Part shown: one piece after another, positions 53,001-61,483 of the stretch
Layout: the number at the start of each line of letters is the position of its first letter
How positions within the stretch are numbered: position 1 is the first letter of the stretch
Assembly: GCF_021044565.1 (NCBI RefSeq)
Contig: NZ_CP087997.1
Coordinates: 2,666,001-2,730,000, forward strand
DNA from: Subtercola endophyticus
Lineage (GTDB): Bacteria; Actinomycetota; Actinomycetes; Actinomycetales; Microbacteriaceae
Reading direction: 5' to 3'
DNA length: 64,000 nucleotides
The notes under the pieces: generated by a model
The model's input: the letters and a program-made list of their open reading frames with translations, nothing else
What the model was told of the DNA's origin: nothing
The model's database searches: none
Program-made: the position numbers and the translations under genes

Positions 53001-55094
53001 GACGGTAGCGCCGCTGCTCGACGCACCCGACACGGTGGGAGGAGCGCTTACAGATGAGGCCTGAACCTGGTATGCCAGCGTTCCCGGCGTGAATGTCGAA
53101 AGCGGCTTGCCATCGAGCGCGAGCGACGTCAGAGCGGAATACTGTGCGCTGGCAGTTCCCCAGTTCGCTAGTGGAGTCACAGCGGCTAACGCCGGAGTCG
53201 CTCCCCCAGTGATGGGCGTGAACTGGACGGCCAGGTTGACCGTCGAGGTGCCGCTGATTCGGATAGAGAGTTTGTTGATGCCTGTGTTCGCGCTCTGGCC
53301 GGCGACTTGGGGTGAGGTCCAGAGCGGTGCCGCGGACATCATCGAGAACGTTGCTGTACTCGGGGCGGCGATTCGCGCCAGGAGCTGCTGGCCGTTCTGG
53401 GAGAGCACAGCCGACTTTCCGTCGGCTGCGATGTTGATGTCCGCCGCTGTGTGCATGTACCACCACGTGTCGATGTTCGCTTTGCCCGACAACTCGTCTT
53501 GCACCAATACTTGCGTGCGGTTATCGAAGAGCGAAACCCCCCGCTTCCAGGAGTTGAGCGCGGTCGGGTACGACGAGGTCAGATCGGTGACCGCACTCGC
53601 CGTCGTCGCATCCGATCTCACTATCTGCACGGTCGACGAAGCCGATGGATTGCTGTCTGGCCCGCTGGTCGTCGTGCCGGGGTTCAGCACGATTCGGTTT
53701 TGGCCCTCGGCTCTCTTCTTATAAACGTTCCACCGGCCGCCGTTGGTGACATCGAAGTAACCGGGCAGTGAATAGCTGTCGGCGCCGAGGTCGACAGCCC
53801 ATTGCTGCCCGAGCGCGTCGAGCGTGAACGAGCCCCCGTCGAGGTCTGAATGACCCGGAGCCTGGTCGGTTGCGGTCTTGAGCGCGACGAAGGTAGCTTG
53901 TCGTTGCGCCCACGACGATCGAAGAGTCGAAACGCCATAGTCGGCGAATGTCGCATCCAGCGGAATCGCTGGTACCGCAGGTACTGTCGTCGTGCGGACT
54001 GCCGCGTACCAGATGAGCGCCTTCGGGGTGGGGTCGACGGCGTCAGGCCCGGTCATGGCTGCAATGGCTCGCGTCCGCAGTGTCGCATCGCCGTACAGCG
54101 ACTCCAGCCCGAGCAGCGGGGTGGTCATCGGTTCGTTCACCCACGCGTCTCCGAAGTTGGCGAAGTTGCCGCTCGGGCCCGAAAGGTTCAGTGCGAAGAG
54201 CCCGGTCTGCGCCAGCCCTGGGCTGGCCAAGAGCCCGTAGTCTTTTCCCGTCGACGATTCGAGCGACGATATGTATGTCGTGAGGTAATTCGACGCATAT
54301 GACCAGTACGTGATGCCTTCGGTGTAGCCACCGTCTGACGAGTATTCGGTGAGACCGTTCACGATGCTCGCCCTGGCGTCGTCGAGAATCTGACCCGACA
54401 TGCTCGCGCTGTCTTGGGCCAGGGCGAGAGCGGCGATGCTCAGCCCCGAGTTGCTGACGACGTTCCAGTTCGAGGTGTCCGTCGACCAGTAGTTTTGCGC
54501 CGCGTACGTTGTGAGCGCGGGGGTGAACGCCTTGGTTTCCACGGCTGCAGTCAGAGTGCTGCGTTGAGCCGACGACAGATAGCTGTACAACCAGTCGTAG
54601 CCGATGCCGAAGGCATGGGCCATTTCGGCGGTATCGAGAAAATGGGAAGGGTTCCAGTCGGGAAATGCCGCAGCGGCATTCAATTCTGTCCACAGGCGGT
54701 CTGCGTACTTCGTGTTGCCTGTGAGTTGCCACATCAGTCCGAGCGCATAGGTTCGAGTCAGAACCTGACGACTCGCCGAAAGCAAGTCTCCCGACGTGGT
54801 GTCGTACGTCGTCACCCCGAGGGGGATGATCGCGTCTGCTGAAGTCTGAATCGTCTTGTACCACGAGATGGCGGTTGCATCGGTTGTCACTGCGACCTTC
54901 AGATCGGCGACAGAGGCCGACGTGAGAAGCAACCGCGGGTGCGCGGTCGAGACGTCTGCGATGATGTTCGTCGGCGTCACGGCGACGACGGGTGCCGCTG
55001 ACGCCGAAGAAACCGATTGGAACGGCGTGAGTGCCGCACCGATCGAGGCGATGAGAGCGACCATGACAACGACGGACAACGTGCGATATCTCAA
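50007..55094 (-). CDS. Giant secreted heparinase II/III-like lyase with CBM and three DNRLRE modules
   Basis: A 1695-residue exported protein starting at TTG after a GGGGGGG run. Signal peptide to about 34. The lyase part (about 50-650) has HPRLLLTSASVADLK, SNWNVVSNSGLSIAAL, DGGYTEGITYWSYASNYL and APGHSDLDGGSFTLDALGQ, giving the Asn, Tyr and His set of heparinase/alginate-lyase-like enzymes. Then a cadherin-like Ig segment, an F5/8-type carbohydrate-binding domain (about 745-880), a BIG2-like domain (about 885-970), and three DNRLRE (CBM96-like) modules with QDAYVQGG-type starts (about 985, 1270, 1530), split by two similar Ig-like linkers. It should cleave an acidic polysaccharide, own or foreign. 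No wall anchor. Confidence 0.87.
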   Translation of the reverse strand: MRYRTLSVVVMVALIASIGAALTPFQSVSSASAAPVVAVTPTNIIADVSTAHPRLLLTSASVADLKVAVTTDATAISWYKTIQTSADAIIPLGVTTYDTTSGDLLSASRQVLTRTYALGLMWQLTGNTKYADRLWTELNAAAAFPDWNPSHFLDTAEMAHAFGIGYDWLYSYLSSAQRSTLTAAVETKAFTPALTTYAAQNYWSTDTSNWNVVSNSGLSIAALALAQDSASMSGQILDDARASIVNGLTEYSSDGGYTEGITYWSYASNYLTTYISSLESSTGKDYGLLASPGLAQTGLFALNLSGPSGNFANFGDAWVNEPMTTPLLGLESLYGDATLRTRAIAAMTGPDAVDPTPKALIWYAAVRTTTVPAVPAIPLDATFADYGVSTLRSSWAQRQATFVALKTATDQAPGHSDLDGGSFTLDALGQQWAVDLGADSYSLPGYFDVTNGGRWNVYKKRAEGQNRIVLNPGTTTSGPDSNPSASSTVQIVRSDATTASAVTDLTSSYPTALNSWKRGVSLFDNRTQVLVQDELSGKANIDTWWYMHTAADINIAADGKSAVLSQNGQQLLARIAAPSTATFSMMSAAPLWTSPQVAGQSANTGINKLSIRISGTSTVNLAVQFTPITGGATPALAAVTPLANWGTASAQYSALTSLALDGKPLSTFTPGTLAYQVQASSVSAPPTVSGASSSGATVAITQAPATPGQAKIVVTESGKSSVTYTVSFIPGAVPWVSLTASVDTASNPVSAVADNSLYTNWSVTGEQWIAFDLGRPQTVQHAEIYWGDVGATGAKYAIRVSNDNVNWTSVFSGTARQTADNQYASFSTGPIVRRYVRILVYGDPTNKMSIIRDVKLMSQDKPTPVSPTTNHYSATLASGATQLNLGDTTALSYTLLDPTGATVPNSTLPMSYTSSNSAIASINSSGVVTALKPGVVTLGVKVLVANQWVWAVRGITVKDPLDVVVMSNQDAYVQGGNWAGSNFKTAVKLLDSHSTPYPQFDRTTLMGFDLSSLAGKQIESAFVVFGANVTDSSGATASHVDALAVTSSWSESTVTYNTKPTTGDRVGYVAVDEDLVPRTMDITDYVRAKVGGSADLAFSQDDGGVGQGLVVSIDSRRSADKPYMQIRLRSGAPLAAPTLSTAISTSPSAPGVITGTVSGPASTKMTVDLAAATAPTCPVARASGRPLGAITVTTNGSGTASFTVNGALTIGDWVYGAVSDTEPKSSNMSSCLQVTAAPGVGQKLTLLSSQDGYVQGGTSSDSNFKTAVALLSSHTTAYPQYDRETFMDFDLSSLANKSIESAQVFFMATNTSTTTTNTHLTAFAVTTPWSESTVTFNTKPTTADRIGTVAVDKTAALRSMDITDYVRNKKGSVGRLAFSQDDNGVGTGSVVSIDGRRSTNKPYIVVTLRAYGTLAVPAISSALSNTSSVSGTVTGTVTGPASTSMSVDLYSTSASTCPISRYSGTALGAVSVTTNSAGNASFTVNGNLNIGDKVFGTVTAAGPRSSELSGCTTVVAAPGVSVKLSLATTQDAYVQGGDWAASNFKTAVTLFDRHSAAYPTFDRYTYMGLDLSSLSGKNIQSAQLMFYASVTDSGGTSSHIRANAVTSAWSESTVTFNTKPTMGASIGYTTVDSTSSLRSLDITSYVKANQGGSGSVAFTQDDAGVGTSLVVSITSKRTLTVANRPYLLVTLVPAT

Positions 55095-55253
55095 CGAGCC
55101 ACCCCCCCTGGCTAAACGCAGTACGAGCCCATGAAGGGCTACTGCGCAAGTCCCTAAACGGGTGTCAACTAGTGACCATTATGGCCCCAATAAGGGGTAC
55201 AGAATAGTCTCGCAGCAAACTTTCAGGTTGGCGGCGACACATGCGCGACATAC

Positions 55254-56384
55254 GTGGTTGCTAGCATTCGGCAAGACGCGAGATTAACGATCGGAGTTTG
55301 TGTGCCCGCGGTGACCGCCATTGAATCCATTCGACTCATCCCCGAACTGCGCTCGGTTCACATCACGAGGTACTACGAGACAACACCCGCCCATATGCTC
55401 TACTTCACGGAGAAATACGATCTCGTCGGAGTGGACGTGCCGAAACAGTTCAGAAAAGTCAACCTGACGCTCGCCCTGCGCCTGCTTCGAGGTTCAAGGG
55501 CGACTGTGCTCGAAATGCCTGAACCGCTCTGGGTTCGCTTTCTACCCACTGGCGTCGCTATCGCACTGACCTGGAAGCTTTCGGGATTGATCACCGGTCG
55601 CAAGCGAATACTGGTCACCTACGCAATGGAGAACAACGAGCTCGGTCACCTGATCGGCGGGAATCGACGTGTTCCTCCGATTTTTGTGAGAGCGTTCGGA
55701 CTCGGCCTCGGTCTGTATATCAGGCTCCTGCTCGACAAGATCGCATTCGCGACGGAAGGCTCGCAGAACCTCTACATGTCGATTCCGTTTGTGCGATCTG
55801 TCGAACATCGATTGTTCGAGGAGCTTCCGTCCGATGCCGGCGACAAGCAGACCGTTCCGGACCCCGACGCGTGCGTTTTCGTCGGCGTGCTCGAAGAGCG
55901 CAAGGGGGTCGCACAACTCCTCACCGCGTGGGAAGAAGTAGAGCGACTTAATCCGACCGCGACACTCACCATTATTGGCCCGGGTCCGCTAGCAGATCGG
56001 GTCACGTCGTGGGCATCGCAGAATCCAAGCCGACGAAAATACCTCGGTCAACTCCCACGTGCGCACGTGCAGCGGCGCCTCGCGACGGCGGTGACACTAA
56101 TCGCTCCGTCGATACCCGACGGCCGATGGCGAGAACAGGTCGGGCTGCCCATCAAAGAAGGCCTCTCGCACGGGCTCACCGTCGTCACGACTGATCAGAC
56201 CGGGCTCGCTTCGTGGCTGCGACAGCACGGACACCAGGTCGTTGCTGCGTCGAACATTACGGCTGAGCTGCCCGCTGCGATCAAGCTGGCACTCGAGCAT
56301 CCGTTGGCCCGCGCCTCGGTAATCGGCTCGTTGCCGCACATCGAAGGTCGATACCAGTCTGATGCCTGGATTCACGAGCGCTGA
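55254..56384 (+). CDS. GT-B glycosyltransferase (family 4-like)
   Basis: A 376-residue GT-B enzyme. The N-terminal half lacks strong motifs but shows alternating strands and helices with a hydrophobic stretch near 95-115. The C-terminal donor domain reads CVFVGVLEERKGVAQLLTAWEEVERLNPTATLTIIGPGPLADRV, then LPRAHVQRRLATAVTLIAPSIPDGRWREQVGLPIKEGLSHGLTVVTTDQTGLASWL, with the E-x-G-L-P-I-x-E-G-L variant of the family-4 signature. The start is a GTG at 55254; a GTG near 55301 is possible. Next gene starts 12 bp later. Confidence 0.87.
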   Translation: MVASIRQDARLTIGVCVPAVTAIESIRLIPELRSVHITRYYETTPAHMLYFTEKYDLVGVDVPKQFRKVNLTLALRLLRGSRATVLEMPEPLWVRFLPTGVAIALTWKLSGLITGRKRILVTYAMENNELGHLIGGNRRVPPIFVRAFGLGLGLYIRLLLDKIAFATEGSQNLYMSIPFVRSVEHRLFEELPSDAGDKQTVPDPDACVFVGVLEERKGVAQLLTAWEEVERLNPTATLTIIGPGPLADRVTSWASQNPSRRKYLGQLPRAHVQRRLATAVTLIAPSIPDGRWREQVGLPIKEGLSHGLTVVTTDQTGLASWLRQHGHQVVAASNITAELPAAIKLALEHPLARASVIGSLPHIEGRYQSDAWIHER

Positions 56385-56396
56385 AGGACAGCACGG

Positions 56397-57434
56397 ATGA
56401 GTACGACAGAGAATACGAAGAGAATGCGCATGCGCGAGGCGGTCGAGCATCGCATCCTCATCATCAACACGCTCGGTGGGGCGCTCCTTCACTACACGAA
56501 GGCGTTGAGCGACAACCTCGAGGGGGCAGGTTATGAGGTCGCGGTAGCCACGATCTTCGAGCCGTCGCAGGCAACAGGAGGTCGCCTTACGTGGATCCTT
56601 CGGTATCTTCGCGTGCTGCTCTCTGCCCGAAGAATGGCAACGAACGACAAGAAGAACACGGTGATCGTCACATGGCCGGTTCTGGGCTATCTCGACCTGC
56701 TTCTCGGGATGATTCTCGGCCGGCGGGCTGTGATCGAATTCGTCGTCCACGACCCGGAACCGCTTGTCTCGGCGGTCGGTTACGATCGACGATCCCGACG
56801 GCTTTCCCGCTGGGCGCCGTTCAAACGAGGTCTGGTCGTGCACAGCGACGCCGCACTCGCCGACGTCGTGCAGCAGGGATTCGAAGCCATCGTGACCAAA
56901 CTTCCCCACCCGATTCTTCCGGTAGCACAAAGCAAGAATGAGCCCGTCAACGAACCGAAAGTCGTTCGCGTTCTCGGTCAGTTCAAACCGGATCGTGATG
57001 TAAAAGCCCTCGAAGAGATCAGTGCATCGATCGGGCCAGGCGTCTTGCTCGAGATACGCGGAAGACGCTGGCCGCAGATCGCAGGATGGCATGTCTCCGA
57101 GGGATTCGTACCTGAAGACGAGTTGCAGAGCCTCTTACGAACGAGTGACGCGGTCGTCGTTCCATACAAGCGGTTCTACCAGAGCGGAATCGCCATCAGG
57201 TGCCTCGAGTACGGCGTTCCCATCGTCGGACCGGCAGGGACGAGTCTAGAGGATTTGGTCGGAAAATCGTCGCCGCTGCTGGTGTCGGACACGGGAACCG
57301 GCGCCGGCTGGACATCGGCCATCGCCAACGCCCTTGCCAGCGACAAGGACGACGTGCTCAGGATGGTAGACGAGTTGCGTCTGGGATCACGCAAAGCATG
57401 GCACGAGTTCATCGATCGGGCGGGCCGCACCTGA
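56397..57434 (+). CDS. GT-B glycosyltransferase (family 4-like)
   Basis: A 345-residue GT-B protein: HRILIINTLGGALLHYTKALSDNLEGAGYEVAVATIF at the N-terminus, and a C-terminal VRVLGQFKPDRDVKALEEISASIGPGVLLEIRG, ELQSLLRTSDAVVVPYKRFYQSGIAIRCLEYGVPIVGP. AAGGA lies eight bases upstream of the ATG. It is the second gene of a two-gene rightward unit and ends in a hairpin shared with the convergent gene. Acceptor and donor sugars unknown. Confidence 0.87.
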   Translation: MSTTENTKRMRMREAVEHRILIINTLGGALLHYTKALSDNLEGAGYEVAVATIFEPSQATGGRLTWILRYLRVLLSARRMATNDKKNTVIVTWPVLGYLDLLLGMILGRRAVIEFVVHDPEPLVSAVGYDRRSRRLSRWAPFKRGLVVHSDAALADVVQQGFEAIVTKLPHPILPVAQSKNEPVNEPKVVRVLGQFKPDRDVKALEEISASIGPGVLLEIRGRRWPQIAGWHVSEGFVPEDELQSLLRTSDAVVVPYKRFYQSGIAIRCLEYGVPIVGPAGTSLEDLVGKSSPLLVSDTGTGAGWTSAIANALASDKDDVLRMVDELRLGSRKAWHEFIDRAGRT

Positions 57435-57459
57435 GTTCGTGACGAGCCTCGGACTCAGG
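57430..57459. terminator. Bidirectional hairpin containing both convergent stop codons
   Basis: CCTGAGT (57430-57436) and ACTCAGG (57453-57459) pair perfectly. The left arm contains the TGA of the rightward glycosyltransferase, the right arm the TGA of the leftward gene. One stem can serve as terminator for both. Confidence 0.5.
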
Positions 57460-58375
57460 CCGACACCTTGGCGAGGCTTTCGATGTCGGCCGCCGTGTAC
57501 GTCGCCTGAATCTGTGCGTCGTTCTGATTGTCGAGCACGTTGGTCTTCATGAGACTCGTTTCGAACGTGCCTCGAACGGTCGGATAGCCTTCCGGAGCAG
57601 CGCTCACTTGAGCGACCAGAAACCCGGATCGCACCGCGACGGCATGCAACCAAATATCATCTGCCTTCGGGCTGACGACACGAAATGCCTCGTCTGCGGC
57701 GTTCAACTCGTCGAGGAATGCTGGCGGATAGATCACTCCAGAGACGCCGAGGGCGAGGTTGAGACTGCTCGGCTCCGCCGATGTAACCGCGTTCCACGTA
57801 GAGTACGGGGCGAAGCCCGCACCTAGCATCTCGACTCGACGCGCTTTCATGGCACGAATGACGTCGGGGCGTGCTCGGTGAGCAGAATCGAGCCTGCTGA
57901 GCCAGTCAATGGGATAGATCACGTCGTCGTCTGCAGTCACCATGGCGACTTCATGGCGATTGTGCAATTTCACGTAGGGATAGTACTTCGTGTGCGGCCC
58001 GTAGTTCGAGGTGACCAGGATCTCGAGACCACGAGCAACGAGGCGCTCAAGCTCGGGAGGTCTGGGTGCACGGCTGTCTTTTTCATCGATCCACAGAATG
58101 ATGCGTGAAGGCTTAAGCTCTCCTCGGCCGATGCTCTCGATCGCGTAAAACACGGTTTGCAGACGAAGGCCATGCGTTGTCAGCGAGACGACGGGGCCGT
58201 TCGTAGAAAGAACAGATCCACGACTCGTCTTGTTACGCTTTCGCAACTGCCGCATGGTTCTGGTGACTGCGACATATTTTTTCAGGCGCTGCGGGAGTGA
58301 AGTGAAAGCTGAGATAGTCGTTCCCAATCGTTTCTGGCGGGTACAGAGCTCAATACGCTCCGGAACTCCCGACAA
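57455..58375 (-). CDS. GT-A-like glycosyltransferase
   Basis: The text PVVSLTTHGLRLQTVFYAIESIGRGELKPSRIILWID, ELERLVARGLEILVTSNYGPHTKYYPYV and VAMVTADDDVIYPIDWLSRLDSAHRARPDVI, with a metal-binding DDD motif, fits a GT-A glycosyltransferase of capsule loci; I do not place it in a numbered family. The frame opens at 58375 and overlaps the end of the WbaP-type gene by 26 bases. A later start around residue 41 (MRQLRKRNK) would avoid this overlap. Acceptor unknown. Confidence 0.75.
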   Translation of the reverse strand: MSGVPERIELCTRQKRLGTTISAFTSLPQRLKKYVAVTRTMRQLRKRNKTSRGSVLSTNGPVVSLTTHGLRLQTVFYAIESIGRGELKPSRIILWIDEKDSRAPRPPELERLVARGLEILVTSNYGPHTKYYPYVKLHNRHEVAMVTADDDVIYPIDWLSRLDSAHRARPDVIRAMKARRVEMLGAGFAPYSTWNAVTSAEPSSLNLALGVSGVIYPPAFLDELNAADEAFRVVSPKADDIWLHAVAVRSGFLVAQVSAAPEGYPTVRGTFETSLMKTNVLDNQNDAQIQATYTAADIESLAKVSA

Positions 58376-59843
58376 CGGCCCTTGCGGTCTTCAGCAGGAT
58401 GACGAAGTCGCCGACCATCGACCAGTTTTCCACGTAGTAGAGGTCAAGTCGAACCGAGTCGTCCCACGACAGGTCTGAGCGACCGCTCACCTGCCAGAGG
58501 CCCGTTATGCCCGGCTTCATCAGGAACCGACGGTGCACGTGAGTGTCGTACTGGTCGACCTCTTTCTGCAGCGGAGGCCGTGGGCCGATGAGAGACATGT
58601 CCCCACGAAGAACATTCAGCAGCTGCGGCAACTCGTCGAGGCTGTAGCGTCGCAGCCACTTACCGATAGGAGTGACTCGCGGGTCGTCCTTCATCTTGAA
58701 AAGAATCGAATTACCTTCTTCACGCGACTCGTTTTGCAGGTTCTTCAGCAATGCTTCGGCGTTCGGCACCATAGTTCGAAACTTCATCATGAAGAACGTG
58801 GAGCCGTTGAGCCCAACGCGTTCTTGAAGAAAAAACACCGGTCCTTCGGTGCTCAGCCGAACGGTCATAGCGATGAGCAACAGCACCGGCGAGAGGACAA
58901 GTAGTAACAATGCGCTCGAAAAAACGTCGAAGAGCCGCTTCTGGTAACGTTTGAAACCCTCGTAACGCGGCGTCTCTACGTGGATCAGCGGCAACCCGGC
59001 GACGGGGCGAGTATGGATGCGCGGGCCACCGATGTCGGTAAGACTCGGGGCGACGACTAGATGCTGACGACCGGGCTCCAGCGACCAACTGAGTTCGCGA
59101 ATACGTTCAGGCGACAGTTCGTCTGAACTGGTGATGACAACTGTATCGGCTCCACTCGCGCGAAGGGCTGACGCGACGTCGTCGACTCCCCCCGCGACAG
59201 GAACACGGGTGTCGCCAAGACTGTGTGCCGCGCGACCATTCGGGATACATGCCGCTATGACCTGGTATCCCGCCTGAGGTTGACCCGCTAGCTGCTTCGC
59301 CGTGTGCAAGACCGATACCTCCGACCCGACGAGAAGAACACGCGCCGAGTATTCACCGAGTCTGCGGCGATGATTCAGCCAGCGACGCCAGAGAATTCGC
59401 GTCGCAAGCAGTATCAGTGTGCCCGCGGGGAATGCGATGATGAAGTATCCGCGACTGAAGTCGATCTGCAACAAAAAGGCCAAAATCGCGAACACACCGA
59501 ACAGTCGAAGACTCGCGTCGAAGACGATGCGATATTCGGCGCTACCTGTGCCGATCACCCGGTCACCGCGTGAGCCGTAAATGCTTAGAATGCCTGTCCA
59601 GCAGATCGCCAGAAGAAGCGACAATGAGGTGTAGCTGATCGTGAATGACCTGAGGTTGCTGGCGACGTTCGTCTCGCTCGAAACGGTGCCGAACCAGACT
59701 GCCTGCGTCGCGAACACGGCGCAAAGGATCACGACGAAGTCAGTGATCGCGAGCCGTGCACGATACGAACGACGCCAATCATGGTGCGCCATCTTCGGCT
59801 TCTCGCTCGCAGCTAATACCCCGCCAAGCACCTCAGCACTCAT
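58350..59843 (-). CDS. Polyprenyl glycosylphosphotransferase, WbaP/CpsE type (copy 1)
   Basis: Initiates repeat-unit synthesis by transferring a hexose-1-phosphate to undecaprenyl phosphate. About four to five membrane helices and a CoA-binding-like fold ([33 protein letters not shown]) precede the catalytic domain: [83 protein letters not shown] and [31 protein letters not shown]. All motifs are intact. The ATG at 59843 follows GGGGAG closely. The next gene, 125 bp upstream, encodes a near-copy. Confidence 0.93.
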   Translation of the reverse strand: MSAEVLGGVLAASEKPKMAHHDWRRSYRARLAITDFVVILCAVFATQAVWFGTVSSETNVASNLRSFTISYTSLSLLLAICWTGILSIYGSRGDRVIGTGSAEYRIVFDASLRLFGVFAILAFLLQIDFSRGYFIIAFPAGTLILLATRILWRRWLNHRRRLGEYSARVLLVGSEVSVLHTAKQLAGQPQAGYQVIAACIPNGRAAHSLGDTRVPVAGGVDDVASALRASGADTVVITSSDELSPERIRELSWSLEPGRQHLVVAPSLTDIGGPRIHTRPVAGLPLIHVETPRYEGFKRYQKRLFDVFSSALLLLVLSPVLLLIAMTVRLSTEGPVFFLQERVGLNGSTFFMMKFRTMVPNAEALLKNLQNESREEGNSILFKMKDDPRVTPIGKWLRRYSLDELPQLLNVLRGDMSLIGPRPPLQKEVDQYDTHVHRRFLMKPGITGLWQVSGRSDLSWDDSVRLDLYYVENWSMVGDFVILLKTARAVVGSSGAY

Positions 59844-59980
59844 ACTCTCCCCCAAAGCCCTGTTTCAAACGGGCGATTCCGCGTATTGGGTCAGTAACCC
59901 AACCTACCGAAGTCCTCCACTTAAGGGTTAGTCATGGGCACAGGATTTAACGTATTCGACATCTGATGCGACAGTGGCGT

Positions 59981-61483
59981 TCAATAGGCACCACTGCTGC
60001 CAACGACAGCCCTCGCGGTTTTCATGAGTATGACAAAATCGCCTACCATCGACCAGTTCTCGACATAGTAAAGGTCAAGTCGAACGGAGTCTTCCCAAGA
60101 CAAGTCCGACCGCCCGCTCACCTGCCAGAGGCCCGTGATTCCGGGCTTCATCAAGAATCTGCGATGTACGTGCGACTCGTAGAGGTCAACTTCCTTCTGC
60201 AAGGGTGGTCGCGGGCCGATCAACGACATGTCGCCACGAAGCACATTGAACAGCTGCGGCAACTCGTCCAGCGAGTACCGCCTGAGCACCTTTCCGATGG
60301 GGGTGACTCGCGGGTCGTCCTTCATCTTGAAAAGAATCGAGTTGCCTTCCGAGCGATCTTCTTGCTCGAGATCGGCGAGCAAGGCTTCGGCATTCGGCAC
60401 CATAGAGCGAAACTTGAGCATGTCGAAATGGGTTCCATTCAACCCGACTCGTTCCTGCCGAAAGAACACTCCGCCCGGCGTACTCAAGCGAACGATCATG
60501 GCCAGACCGAGCAATATGGGGCCGAGGACGGTGATCAGTAGCGCTGACGACGCTACATCGAAAAGCCGCTTCTGGTATCGCTTGAAACCCTCGTAACGCG
60601 GCGTTTCTACGTGGATGAGCGGAAGACCCGCCACCGGCCGGGTGTGCAGCCTGGGGCCACCGATGTCGGTGAGACTCGGAGCAACGACGAGGTGCTGACG
60701 ACCGGGTTCCAGAGACCAGCTGAGTTCGCGAATGCGAGCCGGCGACAATTCGTCCGAACTCGTGATCACAACGGTGTCGGCTCCGGTCGCAGCAATCGCC
60801 GGCCCGATCAGATCGACGCTTCCTGCAACGGGAATGTCTGTACCAGGCAAGTAATCCGCCACCAAGCCGCTCGGAATACACGCGCCCACGACTCGGTATC
60901 CCGCCTCTGGGTACCGAGCGAGCTCTTTAGCCGTGTGCAGCGCAGTTATCTCGGAGCCGACGAGAAGAACATTAGCGGAATACTCACCGCGGCGACGTTT
61001 GCCCTTCAGCCACCGTCTCCACATGAGCCGCGTGAAGAGTAACGCCAGCGCACCAAGAGGAAGGGCGATGACGAAATAGCCACGACTGAAATCGATCTGA
61101 AAGAGAAACGCGATGATCGCGAACAGTCCGAACAGCCGAAGGGTGGCATCAACGATGATCTTGTACTCGACAGATCCGGTGCCGACCACCCGGTCGCCGC
61201 GCGAACCGTAAACTCCGAGGATGACCATCCACGACACGATGAGCACGAGAGAGATCGCGGAATATGTTCCCAGTGAGATGTCACCCACACCGCCGGCATA
61301 GTGGGTTGCGTCTCCTGCGTCGAATCCGAACCAGACCACCTGCGTGACGACTGTGGCGACCGTAATGGCGACGAGGTCTGTCACGATCAAACGAATGGCG
61401 TAGCCCATGCGCCAATCTGTCGCGCGAGAAAGGCTCGCATTAGCGACGCGGGGAGTGTCGGCCTGCTCGGCTTCGCGCGTCAT
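59981..61483 (-). CDS. Polyprenyl glycosylphosphotransferase, WbaP/CpsE type (copy 2)
   Basis: Same architecture and motifs as copy 1 ([85 protein letters not shown]). The C-terminal 240 residues are roughly 85% identical by eye, and the N-terminal membrane region diverges more. The start overlaps the wzz-wzc stop by four bases (ATGA), so this copy is translationally coupled to the chain-length kinase. It is therefore the likelier main initiator. The two may use different sugars or be redundant. Confidence 0.93.
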   Translation of the reverse strand: MTREAEQADTPRVANASLSRATDWRMGYAIRLIVTDLVAITVATVVTQVVWFGFDAGDATHYAGGVGDISLGTYSAISLVLIVSWMVILGVYGSRGDRVVGTGSVEYKIIVDATLRLFGLFAIIAFLFQIDFSRGYFVIALPLGALALLFTRLMWRRWLKGKRRRGEYSANVLLVGSEITALHTAKELARYPEAGYRVVGACIPSGLVADYLPGTDIPVAGSVDLIGPAIAATGADTVVITSSDELSPARIRELSWSLEPGRQHLVVAPSLTDIGGPRLHTRPVAGLPLIHVETPRYEGFKRYQKRLFDVASSALLITVLGPILLGLAMIVRLSTPGGVFFRQERVGLNGTHFDMLKFRSMVPNAEALLADLEQEDRSEGNSILFKMKDDPRVTPIGKVLRRYSLDELPQLFNVLRGDMSLIGPRPPLQKEVDLYESHVHRRFLMKPGITGLWQVSGRSDLSWEDSVRLDLYYVENWSMVGDFVILMKTARAVVGSSGAY

